Source: Pseudomonas fluorescens (GTDB lineage: Bacteria; Pseudomonadota; Gammaproteobacteria; Pseudomonadales; Pseudomonadaceae). From it: 64,000 bases of DNA. Within the stretch, counting starts at the first letter, position 1, and each line of letters starts with the position of its first letter. Under the pieces are notes generated by a model. That model saw only the letters and a program-made list of their open reading frames with translations. It had not been told where the DNA came from and searched no databases. Positions 9,355-18,072 of the stretch are shown in pieces. The position numbers and the translations under genes are program-made. Location of the stretch: NCBI RefSeq assembly GCF_001902145.1, contig NZ_MRST01000025.1, positions 613,706 to 677,705 of the forward strand, given 5' to 3'.

Positions 9355-10022
9355 GCCGGGGTAGCGCCGAATCGGTAGCCCTGGCCGCGCCGGGTCTCGA
9401 TCACGCTGCGTCCCAATTTGCGCCGCAGGTGGTTGACGTGCACCTCCAGCACATTGGAGTCGCGCTCGGTCTCACCGTCATACAAGTGTTCGGCCAGGTG
9501 GCTTTTGGACAGGATCTGTTCGGGATGCAGCATGAAATAACGCAACAAGCGAAACTCGGCCGCCGTCAGCTGGATCTCGGCGCCGTCGCGTAGCACGCAC
9601 TGGCGCCCTTCATCCAAATGCAGGCCGGCAGCTTGCAGGGTGGGCTGGTTCGTCTGGCCGTGGGAGCGACGCAACAGCGACTGGATGCGCAGGTACAGCT
9701 CTTCAGGGTGAAAGGGTTTGCTCAGGTAATCATCGGCGCCAGCCTTGAGCCCCTCGATACGCTCGGCCCAGGAATCGCGGGCGGTCAGGATCAGCACCGG
9801 GATGGCCAGCGCGGCGGCGCGCCATTGCGCCAGCACGTCAAGCCCGGGCAAACCGGGCAGGCCAAGGTCAAGGATGATCAGGTCATAGGGCTCGCTGCGC
9901 CCTTGATACACGGCGTCACGGCCATCAGCCAGCCAGTCGACCGCATAGCCCTGGCGTTGCAGGCCGGCCATCAACTCGTCGGCCAGGGGGACGTTGTCTT
10001 CCACCAGGAGCAGGCGCATCAA
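9351..10022 (-). CDS. bqsR: OmpR-family response regulator, BqsR/CarR-like
   Basis: A 223-residue two-domain regulator. The receiver domain shows the acidic pair near Glu8/Asp9, phospho-acceptor Asp52 (IILDLGLPG), Thr80 and Lys102 (LSKPF). A winged-helix DNA-binding domain of the OmpR/PhoB type occupies about 128-220 (NVLEVHVNHLRRKLG). It overlaps bqsS and the preceding PepSY gene by 4 bases each, so all four genes are probably one transcript. The PmrA/QseB/BqsR group binds direct repeats of TTAAG-type half-sites, and such an element lies upstream of the operon at 10687-10702. Confidence 0.85.
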   Translation of the reverse strand: MMRLLLVEDNVPLADELMAGLQRQGYAVDWLADGRDAVYQGRSEPYDLIILDLGLPGLPGLDVLAQWRAAALAIPVLILTARDSWAERIEGLKAGADDYLSKPFHPEELYLRIQSLLRRSHGQTNQPTLQAAGLHLDEGRQCVLRDGAEIQLTAAEFRLLRYFMLHPEQILSKSHLAEHLYDGETERDSNVLEVHVNHLRRKLGRSVIETRRGQGYRFGATPA

Positions 10023-10330
10023 TCTTCCTCATCTTTGATCAGGTCACCGTTGGTGGCGTCCAGCTTGATCTCGCGCACCACGCCCTCGGTGGTCACCAGT
10101 TCCACTTCATAGGCATATTGCCCGTGTTTTTTTTCCAGTTCGGCCTCCAGCAGCCGTGAGCCGGGGTATCGCGCCATGGCCTGCTGCAACAGCTGTTCCA
10201 ATGGCAGGATCACGCCTTTTTGGCGCAGGGCCAGGGCTTCGTCCTGGTTGAGGTCGCGGGCTGCCAGGCTGGAACAGAACACCATGAGCACCAGCGCCAC
10301 GCGACTGCCGACGCGTAAATTTACCTTCAT
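10019..10330 (-). CDS. PepSY domain secreted protein, second in bqs-like operon
   Basis: A 103-residue protein with an N-terminal hydrophobic signal segment (VALVLMVFCSSLAAR) and a single PepSY-like region ending in YAYEVELVTTEGVVREIKLD. PepSY proteins are small periplasmic or envelope domains often coupled to metal- or stress-responsive two-component systems. The family pattern of a YEVEL core followed by an acidic tail (GDLIKDEED) is intact. It overlaps the bqsR-like gene by 4 bases and the preceding PepSY gene by 1 base. It corresponds by position to PA2658. Confidence 0.75.
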   Translation of the reverse strand: MKVNLRVGSRVALVLMVFCSSLAARDLNQDEALALRQKGVILPLEQLLQQAMARYPGSRLLEAELEKKHGQYAYEVELVTTEGVVREIKLDATNGDLIKDEED

Positions 10331-10632
10331 TACGTATCCTGATGATTCTTGAGAACCTGCCCGGTGAGCGCGTTCAATTCAACATCCCATTCAATGCCGT
10401 CGGTATCTCGTAGCTCGACTTCATAGACGTACTTGCCGTATTCCTCATCCAAATCGGTGTCCAGCAGCGTCGAACCAGGGTGAAGGGCCAGGGCCGTAGC
10501 TTCCAATTGATCGAAAGCGACAATTGTAACAGTGGCCGGCACGATCAGTGGCTTGTCTGGGTCCACGGCGGCGGCCGGGGTCGCCGTAACGAGGATGATA
10601 GCGGCGGCGCCCAGGGCAGTGAGGCGCTTCAT
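10330..10632 (-). CDS. PepSY domain secreted protein, first in bqs-like operon
   Basis: A 100-residue protein with a cleavable signal peptide (ALGAAAIILVTATPAAA, likely cut near residue 22). Its PepSY core (YGKYVYEVELRDTDGIEWDV) is clearly related to that of the next gene, so the two probably arose by duplication. As first gene of the operon it lies about 55 bases downstream of a BqsR-type operator. It is probably a periplasmic accessory or sensor modulator of the kinase, although no function can be read from sequence alone. It corresponds by position to PA2659. Confidence 0.75.
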   Translation of the reverse strand: MKRLTALGAAAIILVTATPAAAVDPDKPLIVPATVTIVAFDQLEATALALHPGSTLLDTDLDEEYGKYVYEVELRDTDGIEWDVELNALTGQVLKNHQDT

Positions 10633-10686
10633 GATAAGTCTCCGTTACATGATGTTTTCCTACGCCGGCCACGGTACGCGCTGCAA

Positions 10687-10702
10687 CTTAACTGAAACTG
10701 AA
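10687..10702 (-). promoter_or_regulatory. Putative BqsR operator
   Basis: On the minus strand the bases read TTCAG-TTTCAG-TTAAG, one mismatch from the tandem TTAAG-N6-TTAAG element reported for BqsR. It lies about 55 bases before the first ATG of the PepSY-bqsRS operon, a position suited to autoregulation. This is pattern matching to a remembered consensus; chance occurrence of one near-match in a 158-base gap is unlikely but possible. Confidence 0.55.
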
Positions 10703-10790
10703 TTGCCACCATGGCAATTCCAGGCAAGCCGTTTTTCCCACTGCCTGCGAGATTTCCTATACTGCCCCGCTCGCCTCAATAGAGACCGGT

Positions 10791-11870
10791 ATGACAGCCA
10801 TCCATATCAAGTTCCCGGCCTTGACCCTCAAGGCCGGCAAACGCGCCTTCACTCGCATCCGCGAGCAGGGCCTTGCGCCTGCCGACGTCGGTATCCTCCC
10901 CGGTGCGGCTGGCGGTCCCAAGGCCCTGGGTATCCAGGGGCTCGACCTGGCGCTGTTCGGTGACTGGTTGCCCCGTGCGCCGCGCGAGCGTGCGCTGATC
11001 GGCGCATCCATCGGTTCCTGGCGGTTTGCCAGCGCCTGCCTGCCGGACCCGGTGCAGGGTTTGCTCGACCTGGGCCGCCTGTACAACGAACAGCGCTTTG
11101 CCAAAGGTGTGACCATGGCGCAAGTCAGCCAGAGCTGCCAACGCATGCTCGACGACCTGCTGGCCGGACGCGATGCGCGGGTGCTGGACAACCCTGACTA
11201 TCGGCTGAACATCATGGTGGTCAAGAGCCACGGCCTGCTCGCCGATGACCACCGTGGGCGGCTGGGACTGGGCCTGTCGTCGGTGATTGCCGATAACCTG
11301 CGGGGCCGCGCACGGCTGTCGCGGCATTTCGAGCGGCTGATCATCCACGACCCGCGCCAGGCGCCACCGGTACACCCCCTGAAGGATTTTCCCTCGCGCT
11401 TCCTCACCCTGGACGTGGGCAACCTGCGCCAGGCGTTGCTCGCGTCCGGTTCGATCCCCATGGTCATGCAAGGCGTGCGCGACCTGCCCGGGGCCGGAGC
11501 CGGTACCTACCGCGACGGCGGCCTGCTGGACTACCACCTCGACCTGCCCTACCACGGCGATGATATCGTGCTGTACCCGCATTTTACCGAGCGGGTCATC
11601 CCCGGCTGGTTCGACAAGGGCCTGCCATGGCGGCGCAGCAACCAGCAAGGTTTGCAGGATGTGTTACTGCTGGCGCCGTCCAGGGACTACCTGGCCCGCC
11701 TGCCCCACGGCAAGCTGCCAGACCGCAGCGACTTCAAGCGCTTTATGGGCGATGACCTTGGCCGCAACAAATATTGGCAAACTGCCATGAGCGAAAGCCA
11801 ACGGCTGGGGGATGAGTTTTTGGCATTGGCGGATAACGGCAAGCTCGGCGATCGTTTGCTAGCCCTTTGA
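10791..11870 (+). CDS. Patatin-like phospholipase family protein
   Basis: A 359-residue protein without a signal peptide. An oxyanion-type glycine-rich segment (PGAAGGPKALG, 37-47), the nucleophile elbow GASIG with Ser73, and the second dyad residue Asp242 in a DGG motif (YRDGGLLDY) define a patatin-type Ser-Asp acyl hydrolase. Substrate is probably a membrane phospholipid or lysolipid but is not determined. It is divergent from the PepSY operon and followed by queD on the same strand after about 100 bases. Confidence 0.8.
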   Translation: MTAIHIKFPALTLKAGKRAFTRIREQGLAPADVGILPGAAGGPKALGIQGLDLALFGDWLPRAPRERALIGASIGSWRFASACLPDPVQGLLDLGRLYNEQRFAKGVTMAQVSQSCQRMLDDLLAGRDARVLDNPDYRLNIMVVKSHGLLADDHRGRLGLGLSSVIADNLRGRARLSRHFERLIIHDPRQAPPVHPLKDFPSRFLTLDVGNLRQALLASGSIPMVMQGVRDLPGAGAGTYRDGGLLDYHLDLPYHGDDIVLYPHFTERVIPGWFDKGLPWRRSNQQGLQDVLLLAPSRDYLARLPHGKLPDRSDFKRFMGDDLGRNKYWQTAMSESQRLGDEFLALADNGKLGDRLLAL

Positions 11871-11967
11871 CCGCATGGGTGCCTGCGGCCGAGGGGCGGT
11901 ATGCGCAGAGGTTGATCAAGCTGTTAAACTCGCCGCCTGCCAGACACCTGACCGAGCTGAAAACACT

Positions 11968-12324
11968 GTGGAAATCTTCAAAGAGTTTACCTTCGAATCC
12001 GCCCACCGCCTGCCCCACGTACCGGAAGGCCACAAATGCGGGCGCCTGCATGGGCATTCGTTCAAGGTGGCCATCCACCTGAGCGGCGATCTGGATCCCC
12101 ATACCGGCTGGATTCGCGACTTCTCGGAGATCAAGGCGATTTTCAAGCCGCTCTATGAACGCCTCGACCACAACTACCTCAATGACATTCCCGGCCTGGA
12201 AAACCCCACCAGCGAAGTACTGGCCAAGTGGATCTGGAATGAACTGAAACCCTTGCTGCCGGAACTCAGTGCGATCCGTATCCACGAGACCTGCACCAGT
12301 GGGTGCATTTATCGCGGCGAGTAA
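11968..12324 (+). CDS. queD: 6-carboxytetrahydropterin synthase QueD
   Basis: A 118-residue enzyme of the queuosine (7-deazaguanine) pathway, converting dihydroneopterin triphosphate to 6-carboxytetrahydropterin. Zinc ligands His13, His28 and His30 and catalytic Cys24 are visible (ESAHRLPHV and HKCGRLHGH), with the LDH motif at 66-68 and Glu107 near the end. A GTG start at 11968 gives the usual family length (about 120); the frame stays open upstream but that extension has no family character. A strong terminator follows the stop. Confidence 0.92.
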   Translation: MEIFKEFTFESAHRLPHVPEGHKCGRLHGHSFKVAIHLSGDLDPHTGWIRDFSEIKAIFKPLYERLDHNYLNDIPGLENPTSEVLAKWIWNELKPLLPELSAIRIHETCTSGCIYRGE

Positions 12325-12337
12325 GTGAACCTCTGTT

Positions 12338-12366
12338 GAAAAAAACACCTGCAGGTGTTTTTTTTC
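12338..12366 (+). terminator. Rho-independent terminator of queD
   Basis: A perfect stem, AACACCTGCAGGTGTT, is flanked by an A run and followed by eight T residues, 15 bases after the queD stop. Confidence 0.9.
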
Positions 12367-12571
12367 GAAGCACCGCCGGGCTGATCCATTAGGGAAACCC
12401 GCACAGACGCCGATTGACTGAGCCAGCTTGGTTCACCCCTGCACTGCTTTTGCGCTGGATTGGGCAAGGGCGACTTTATAAAGGCTTGCTTGCGTCAGCG
12501 GTTACCTGCCTGCACCTGCGTTGGCACGCAGGATGCACACGACCTGGGTCACCACTCAGGGAGCAGCCCCC

Positions 12572-13840
12572 ATGACGCAACAAGACTCCGGCAACGACTA
12601 CCCTCTCAGCGAAGTCCCCTTGCACGCGCGCAAGGGGCTGGCCTCTACGGCCATGGTGTTGCTGGGGTTCACCTTTTTTACCGCGACCATGTTCGCCGGC
12701 GGCAAGCTGGGGGTAGCGTTCAGCTTCATCGACATGCTCGGCGTCGTGGCCCTGGGTAACCTGTTGTTGGGTATCTACGCCGCAGGCTTGGGTTACATCG
12801 CGTTCAAGAGCGGCTTGAACTCGGTGTTGATGGGGCGTTTCTGCTTTGGCGAAGTGGGCAGCAAGCTCAGTGACTTGATCTTAGGTTTTACCCAGATAGG
12901 CTGGTATGCCTGGGGCACGGCCACGGCAGCCGTGGTCTTGGGCAAATATTTCCAATTGAGCCAGGGCAGTGTGCTGGGGCTGATGGTGGTGTTTGGCTTA
13001 TTGTTCTGCGCCACCGCCTACGTGGGGTATCGCGGCTTGGAAATCCTGTCCTACATCGCAGTGCCGGCCATGGGCATCCTGTTGATGCTGTCGATGTGGG
13101 TCGCCACCGTGAAGGTCGGCGGGCTGGAAGGGCTGCTGGCGGTGGTGCCCAGCGCTGAGCTGGACTTGTCCACCGCCATCACGCTAGTGTTCGGGACCTT
13201 TGTCAGCGGTGCGACCCAGGCCACCAACTGGACGCGGTTTTCGCGCTCGGCCAAGGTTGCGGTGCTGGCCAGCCTGATCGGCTTTTTTGTCGGCAACGGC
13301 TTGATGGTGCTGATCGGGGCCTATGGCGCCATCGTCTATCAGCAACCGGATGTGGTGGAAGTCTTGCTGCTGCAAGGTTTCGCCACGGCGGCGATGGCGA
13401 TGTTGCTGCTCAATATCTGGAGCACCCAGGACAACACCATCTACAATTTCGCCGTCGCCGGTTGCAACCTGCTGCGCACCCAGCGTCGCAAGAGCGTGAC
13501 CCTGGCCGGCGCGGTGATCGGCACCCTGCTCGCCTTGTTCGGCATGTACGACCTGTTGGTGCCGTACCTGATCCTGCTGGGCACGGTCATCCCGCCGATA
13601 GGAGGCGTAATCATGGCGGACTTCTTCTATCGCTATCGCGGCCAATATCCCCGCTTGGCAGAGGCTCGCTTACCGGCATTCAATTGGCCAGGTCTGATCG
13701 CGTATGGGGTGGGCACCGTGGTCGCGTTCAACTCGCCGTGGGTCGCACCGTTGGTGGGAATTTTTGCCGCATCGCTGACCTATGTGCTGCTCAGCGCCAT
13801 ACTACGCGCCATGACCGCAGGGACATCGGTATCGCCCTGA
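12572..13840 (+). CDS. codB: Cytosine permease CodB (NCS1 family)
   Basis: A 422-residue inner-membrane protein with about 12 helices. It aligns by eye with E. coli CodB: the N-terminal PLHARKGLAST...LGFTFFTATMFAGG, the internal GLGYIAFKSGL and FCFGEVGS, and the C-terminal IPPIGGVIMADFF. NCS1 carriers of this group import cytosine with Na+ or H+. ATG at 12572 is chosen because an upstream in-frame start adds only an unrelated leader. It is 51 bases before codA and probably co-transcribed. The approximately 200 bases upstream contain the queD terminator and no other gene. Confidence 0.9.
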   Translation: MTQQDSGNDYPLSEVPLHARKGLASTAMVLLGFTFFTATMFAGGKLGVAFSFIDMLGVVALGNLLLGIYAAGLGYIAFKSGLNSVLMGRFCFGEVGSKLSDLILGFTQIGWYAWGTATAAVVLGKYFQLSQGSVLGLMVVFGLLFCATAYVGYRGLEILSYIAVPAMGILLMLSMWVATVKVGGLEGLLAVVPSAELDLSTAITLVFGTFVSGATQATNWTRFSRSAKVAVLASLIGFFVGNGLMVLIGAYGAIVYQQPDVVEVLLLQGFATAAMAMLLLNIWSTQDNTIYNFAVAGCNLLRTQRRKSVTLAGAVIGTLLALFGMYDLLVPYLILLGTVIPPIGGVIMADFFYRYRGQYPRLAEARLPAFNWPGLIAYGVGTVVAFNSPWVAPLVGIFAASLTYVLLSAILRAMTAGTSVSP

Positions 13841-13891
13841 GGATCAGTGCGGCTGTCTGCCTGATTGTTTTTAGCCAAGAGGAACTTGCCC

Positions 13892-15127
13892 ATGCACATC
13901 ATCAATGCCCGCCTGCGCAACCGTGAAGGCCTGCATGATCTGCACCTGGAAAATGGCCGGATCGCCAGCATCACTGCGCAAACCGGAGCGCCCACGCTGA
14001 TAGCCGGTGACTTGGACGCGGCCGGCAACCTGGTAATACCGCCCTTTGTCGAGCCCCACATCCACCTCGACGCCACCCTCACCGCCGGCGAGCCGCGCTG
14101 GAACATGAGCGGTACGCTGTTTGAAGGCATCGAGTGCTGGGGCGAACGCAAGGCCACCATTACTCTGGAAGACACCAAGGCCCGGGCCAAAAAAACCATT
14201 CAGGCCCTCGCCGCCCATGGCATCCAGCATGTGCGCACCCATGTGGACGTCACCGACCCGGACCTCACCGCACTCAAGGCCCTGCTGGAGCTACGTGAAG
14301 AGAGCACCCACCTGATTGACCTGCAAATCGTCGCCTTCCCCCAGGAAGGCATCGAGTCATTTCGCAATGGTCGCGAGTTGATGGAAGAAGCCATTCGCCT
14401 GGGTGCCGATGTGATCGGTGGCATCCCCCACTTCGAATACACCCGCGACCAAGGCGTGAGTTCGGTGAAGTTCCTCATGGACCTGGCCGAACGCACGGGC
14501 TGCCTGGTGGACGTGCACTGTGACGAAACCGACGACCCCCACTCACGCTTTCTCGAAGTCCTCGCGGAAGAAGCCCGCAGCCGCGACATGGGTGCCCGCG
14601 TGACCGCCAGCCATACCACCGCCATGGGTTCCTACGACAATGCTTACTGCGCCAAGCTGTTTCGCCTGCTAGGACATTCCGGCATCAGCTTTGTCTCGTG
14701 CCCCACCGAAAGCATCCACCTGCAGGGCCGCTTCGACAACTTCCCGAAACGCCGCGGTGTCACCCGTGTGAACGAACTGCTTGAGGCCGGCATGAACGTG
14801 TGTTTCGGCCAGGATTCCATCGTCGATCCCTGGTACCCGCTGGGTAACGGCAACATTCTGCGAGTACTGGAGGCCGGTCTGCACATCTGTCACATGCTCG
14901 GTTACCGCAATTTGCAAAACGCCCTGGACCTGGTCACCGACAACAGTGCCAAGGCCATGGCCCTGGGCGATCGTTATGGGTTGCAAGCAGGTCGCCCGGC
15001 CAACCTGCTGATCCTGTCGGCCGACAGCGACTACGAAGTCATACGTAGCCAGGGCCTGCCGTTGTACTCGATTCGCAACGGCAAGGTACTGATGAAACGG
15101 CAACCGGCACAGATAGAGTTTATGTAA
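13892..15127 (+). CDS. codA: Cytosine deaminase CodA
   Basis: A 411-residue amidohydrolase-superfamily enzyme converting cytosine to uracil. The metal-binding HxH lies in EPHIHLDAT (His56, His58), and further conserved blocks are VDVHCDETDD, TASHTTAMGSYDN and FGQDSIVDPWYPLG, the last carrying the catalytic metal Asp. The ATG follows an AAGAGGA ribosome binding site. Together with codB it forms a pyrimidine salvage operon. It converges tightly with the lipase gene, whose stop is only about 10 bases away, with no clear terminator between. Confidence 0.93.
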   Translation: MHIINARLRNREGLHDLHLENGRIASITAQTGAPTLIAGDLDAAGNLVIPPFVEPHIHLDATLTAGEPRWNMSGTLFEGIECWGERKATITLEDTKARAKKTIQALAAHGIQHVRTHVDVTDPDLTALKALLELREESTHLIDLQIVAFPQEGIESFRNGRELMEEAIRLGADVIGGIPHFEYTRDQGVSSVKFLMDLAERTGCLVDVHCDETDDPHSRFLEVLAEEARSRDMGARVTASHTTAMGSYDNAYCAKLFRLLGHSGISFVSCPTESIHLQGRFDNFPKRRGVTRVNELLEAGMNVCFGQDSIVDPWYPLGNGNILRVLEAGLHICHMLGYRNLQNALDLVTDNSAKAMALGDRYGLQAGRPANLLILSADSDYEVIRSQGLPLYSIRNGKVLMKRQPAQIEFM

Positions 15128-15136
15128 CCGCGTGGG

Positions 15137-17281
15137 TTAGACGACTGAGTCGATGTCCAGCGTTTGCACCCGTGCCTGTTCATCGGGGGAAGGCGGCGGG
15201 ACGCTGGTGAATTGGGCCGGCTCACGATTCTCGCGATGGCTGAACCAACGCTTGAGGCTCGCTTGCAGATGTGCAGAAGGGGCATGGCTGCCGTAGACAT
15301 CGCGGGCTTGCAGGCGACGCCAGCGCAGGCTTGCCAAGCGCTCGCGGCTGGTGTGCAAACGGTCGATCTCTGCGTTCAAGGCATCGGTGGGCTCATGGCT
15401 ACGATCATTGGCAGGACGCCGTAGAGCAAGTTCACGCCGCTTGGCCCGCAGTTGCTCGCGCATGTCTTCAAAGGCCCGGTCGAGCAGCTCGAACTCCCTC
15501 TGGGTCACCAGCGGGCCCTCACTCTCCAGGGTTTGTTGCCAACGTCGCAATGTCGCCCACGCCGCGGGGATGTAGCTGGTGGTCATGAAGTGCTGGTCGG
15601 CTTGGAACAGCTGCCTCAGCAAATTATCGCGGTCGGGCATGTCGCCCTGCAGTTGCAATGCGCGGTTGCAACCCGCCTCTTGGAGGGATTCACAGCCAGG
15701 CTTCCATAACACCGAGGAATGGCTGCCATCCGGGAGCGTGATCGGCATGAAGTGATATTGTTCACCATGATGTCGATAGGGGTTGCCGCCCACGCGCACC
15801 AGCCCTGCGGCGAACAACAGGCCACCGGGCACGGGGTTGCTAAATAGCGTGATGGCCCCGGGAATCCAGAGCTTGGCGGTGGTATTCATCCAGGGCGCCG
15901 GGACGCTGGGGACAGGGTCGTTGTGGTTGACGATGCGGTGGTGGACCAGGGAAGAGGCACCGGCGGTAAATTCAGAGTCGGCGGCGCGGGGGGCGCCGTA
16001 GGTATAGAGGAGCGGGTCGTAATCTCGATCTGGTGTGCGGCATAGGGCCTCGGCCAATAAGAGTGCTATAGCCCCCCCAAGACTATGGCCACAAATGATA
16101 ATCCGTTGGCTGCTGTGATATCGAAAAAGGTAATTCGATACAAAGTTATGCATGGCCTGAAATGCCTGATAAAAACCTTGGTGAGCTTTTCCAACGCCCT
16201 CGGTGAATGGGACTTGATGGGCATTTGCATCGCGCAAAACATCGTCACCACTAGCGGTGCCGCGTACAGCAATAAGCACCACCTCATCGTGATGACAAAT
16301 GAATGCTTGGGTATCTGTTCCAAATTCTACATCGTTAAAAAAGTGTATCCGCTCCGGATGCTCGAGATCATGCATGGTGGCATTCTGCTCATACAACTCT
16401 GGATCAAAAGGCAAAATCTCGAAACGACGGGAATAAGCTACGTCTTCATACAATGGATAAAATCGTTGCACTTGCTCTGAGTCAAACCTCCAGGCCTCCC
16501 GATAACACGACAAACGCTCGGCAAACAAATTCCCGACACTTGGATGCCAAGGAAAACTGACTTTATCTTTCGGTTCTGCTGGAGGATCCTGGCCAAACTC
16601 GCAATAGCTTAATGTTGCCATTAACGCCAGTTGGTACAGGTTCAATGCGCAAAATTGATCCTGTGTAGAAAGTATTGGCCGTAATGCTCGTAGAGGTCGC
16701 ACCTGTAACATCGTAAATTTTTTCGGAAAGAGCGCTAGTCCCTTGAAGGATGACTCTGGAGGTCCAAAACCGAGGTCTGCCATCATCTTGAGTGTATGCC
16801 GCATTGGGCGGTGAGCCTTTGACGACAGGGGTGGCAAGTGAGCGCTATGCCGAACCAGGTCACTCACTTCAACCTGATAAAAATGATCTGCATTTGGCCG
16901 TTCGGGATTCCTTTCGACGGCCTGATCGTAGTTATCAAGAAAATGAGTTTGCTCAGCACGCACTTGCAACTCGGTTATAGGCAATGCATAGAATGACCGC
17001 GTCATGAGCGATTGATAGAGGATTTCCCGGCCTGAATAACGCTCCTCCATCATCAGAATTACGGGGCCGCAGAAAAAACCCTCCACTCGGGCAAAACCCT
17101 CTCCGTTCAACCGACCGTTGTATCGCTGGCCAGTAATGTCTTGCAGAGTGTAAGACAGTCCCCCATAACTCTTTCCATTTCCCGTTTCATCGACTAAACA
17201 GAAGGTCAACCAATCTCCACTTAATGAGCAAGCAGGCATCCTGTCGTTGAAAAACTGTTGCTTCCATGCAGCTTGTCCCAT
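15137..17281 (-). CDS. Class 3 lipase, probable type VI secretion phospholipase effector
   Basis: A 714-residue protein, last gene of the vgrG operon. The catalytic core holds the elbow CGHSLGGA with Ser400, probable Asp455 (NHNDPVPSVP) and a candidate His around 504-510 (YRHHGEQYH). Residues 40-75 (LSYTLQDITGQRYNGRLNGE) resemble a small beta domain seen at the N-terminus of VgrG-associated cargo. No signal peptide is present, as expected for a T6SS cargo. The C-terminal 180 residues are rich in Arg, Leu and Glu and look helical. Start ATG follows AGGAG. Codon usage over 16.0-17.2 kb is visibly AT-richer than in housekeeping neighbours, suggesting horizontal origin. Resembles the Tle2/TseL group in plan, but family assignment is not certain. 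Confidence 0.75.
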   Translation of the reverse strand: MGQAAWKQQFFNDRMPACSLSGDWLTFCLVDETGNGKSYGGLSYTLQDITGQRYNGRLNGEGFARVEGFFCGPVILMMEERYSGREILYQSLMTRSFYALPITELQVRAEQTHFLDNYDQAVERNPERPNADHFYQVEVSDLVRHSAHLPPLSSKAHRPMRHTLKMMADLGFGPPESSFKGLALFPKKFTMLQVRPLRALRPILSTQDQFCALNLYQLALMATLSYCEFGQDPPAEPKDKVSFPWHPSVGNLFAERLSCYREAWRFDSEQVQRFYPLYEDVAYSRRFEILPFDPELYEQNATMHDLEHPERIHFFNDVEFGTDTQAFICHHDEVVLIAVRGTASGDDVLRDANAHQVPFTEGVGKAHQGFYQAFQAMHNFVSNYLFRYHSSQRIIICGHSLGGAIALLLAEALCRTPDRDYDPLLYTYGAPRAADSEFTAGASSLVHHRIVNHNDPVPSVPAPWMNTTAKLWIPGAITLFSNPVPGGLLFAAGLVRVGGNPYRHHGEQYHFMPITLPDGSHSSVLWKPGCESLQEAGCNRALQLQGDMPDRDNLLRQLFQADQHFMTTSYIPAAWATLRRWQQTLESEGPLVTQREFELLDRAFEDMREQLRAKRRELALRRPANDRSHEPTDALNAEIDRLHTSRERLASLRWRRLQARDVYGSHAPSAHLQASLKRWFSHRENREPAQFTSVPPPSPDEQARVQTLDIDSVV

Positions 17282-17295
17282 GAACTTTCTCCTAA

Positions 17296-18072
17296 TTAAT
17301 CACAAGTCGGATAAATATTGCATAAACGCCCATCTGGCATTTTGAAAGCCTTGAAGTCCGAGACATTTCCGCGACAAAACGCAAATATGTCTTCCTGACT
17401 TTCTCCCCTACAACGCTTCCAACCACCGTTAACCTTAACCCAGTTATCCCGCACTGCTGGTTGTTCTTCTTCCGTTAATGCCAGCACCACTCTCAACGTA
17501 TTCCCGGGCAATCCGGTACGGGACACATAGCCGCCAGCACGAGCTTTCGTAAGTTGTCCGCTGGTACTCAGCGAATTGCATTTAAGTCCCTTAATAAGGG
17601 CATGCTGAGGACCAACAGTACGAAACAACCACTGACATTGCCCAAGGAGCTCTTGGATATAAGTTTCGGTCATCAAAGTCATTCCGGACTCCCAACGATC
17701 CCGAATATAAACAGCGGCGTAATCCCGCCCGACATCCGACCAACGTGTCCCCCACTTTGCATTAATCGCAAACACAACTTCACGTAACACCAGCGAACAA
17801 CCTTGCACCTGCTCTGTCAGCGGCACCTCGAAACTCACTCTATTCGCTACGGGTTTGCTGGCAGCCGTAAATATTTTGAGATCCGGTCGCTTGCCACGTT
17901 TTAGGAGCAATTTGCACGTATCGCCCGTTGCAGGGGTGTAGGACGCATCGCCCACAAGGCCAAATTGCGCCGGCAAATCCACCTCCAATGTAAAACTCTC
18001 CACCGCCTTCCCCGTACATCCCGAAAGCACCGTAGCCATTAGCAACACCCCTCCCATCCATCTATTCACCAC
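17296..18072 (-). CDS. Lipoprotein, candidate immunity protein to the lipase effector
   Basis: A 258-residue protein with a lipoprotein signal peptide (MGGVLLMATVLSGC, lipobox Cys19). The mature part has about eight cysteines and no domain I recognise. It starts at GTG 18072 or the next codon GTG 18069, after a GGAGG site, overlapping the DUF4123 gene by 11 bases, and ends 14 bases before the lipase. Type VI lipases act in the periplasm, so a periplasmically exposed lipoprotein encoded beside one fits an immunity role. This is inference from position and targeting. Codon usage is AT-shifted like that of the lipase. Confidence 0.6.
   Translation of the reverse strand: MVNRWMGGVLLMATVLSGCTGKAVESFTLEVDLPAQFGLVGDASYTPATGDTCKLLLKRGKRPDLKIFTAASKPVANRVSFEVPLTEQVQGCSLVLREVVFAINAKWGTRWSDVGRDYAAVYIRDRWESGMTLMTETYIQELLGQCQWLFRTVGPQHALIKGLKCNSLSTSGQLTKARAGGYVSRTGLPGNTLRVVLALTEEEQPAVRDNWVKVNGGWKRCRGESQEDIFAFCRGNVSDFKAFKMPDGRLCNIYPTCD

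Noticed and set aside
16085..16480. Plus-strand frame of 131 codons in the AT-rich part of the lipase gene
   Set aside because: The lipase frame on the minus strand continues through with its catalytic motifs; the antisense frame has no family or start signal.
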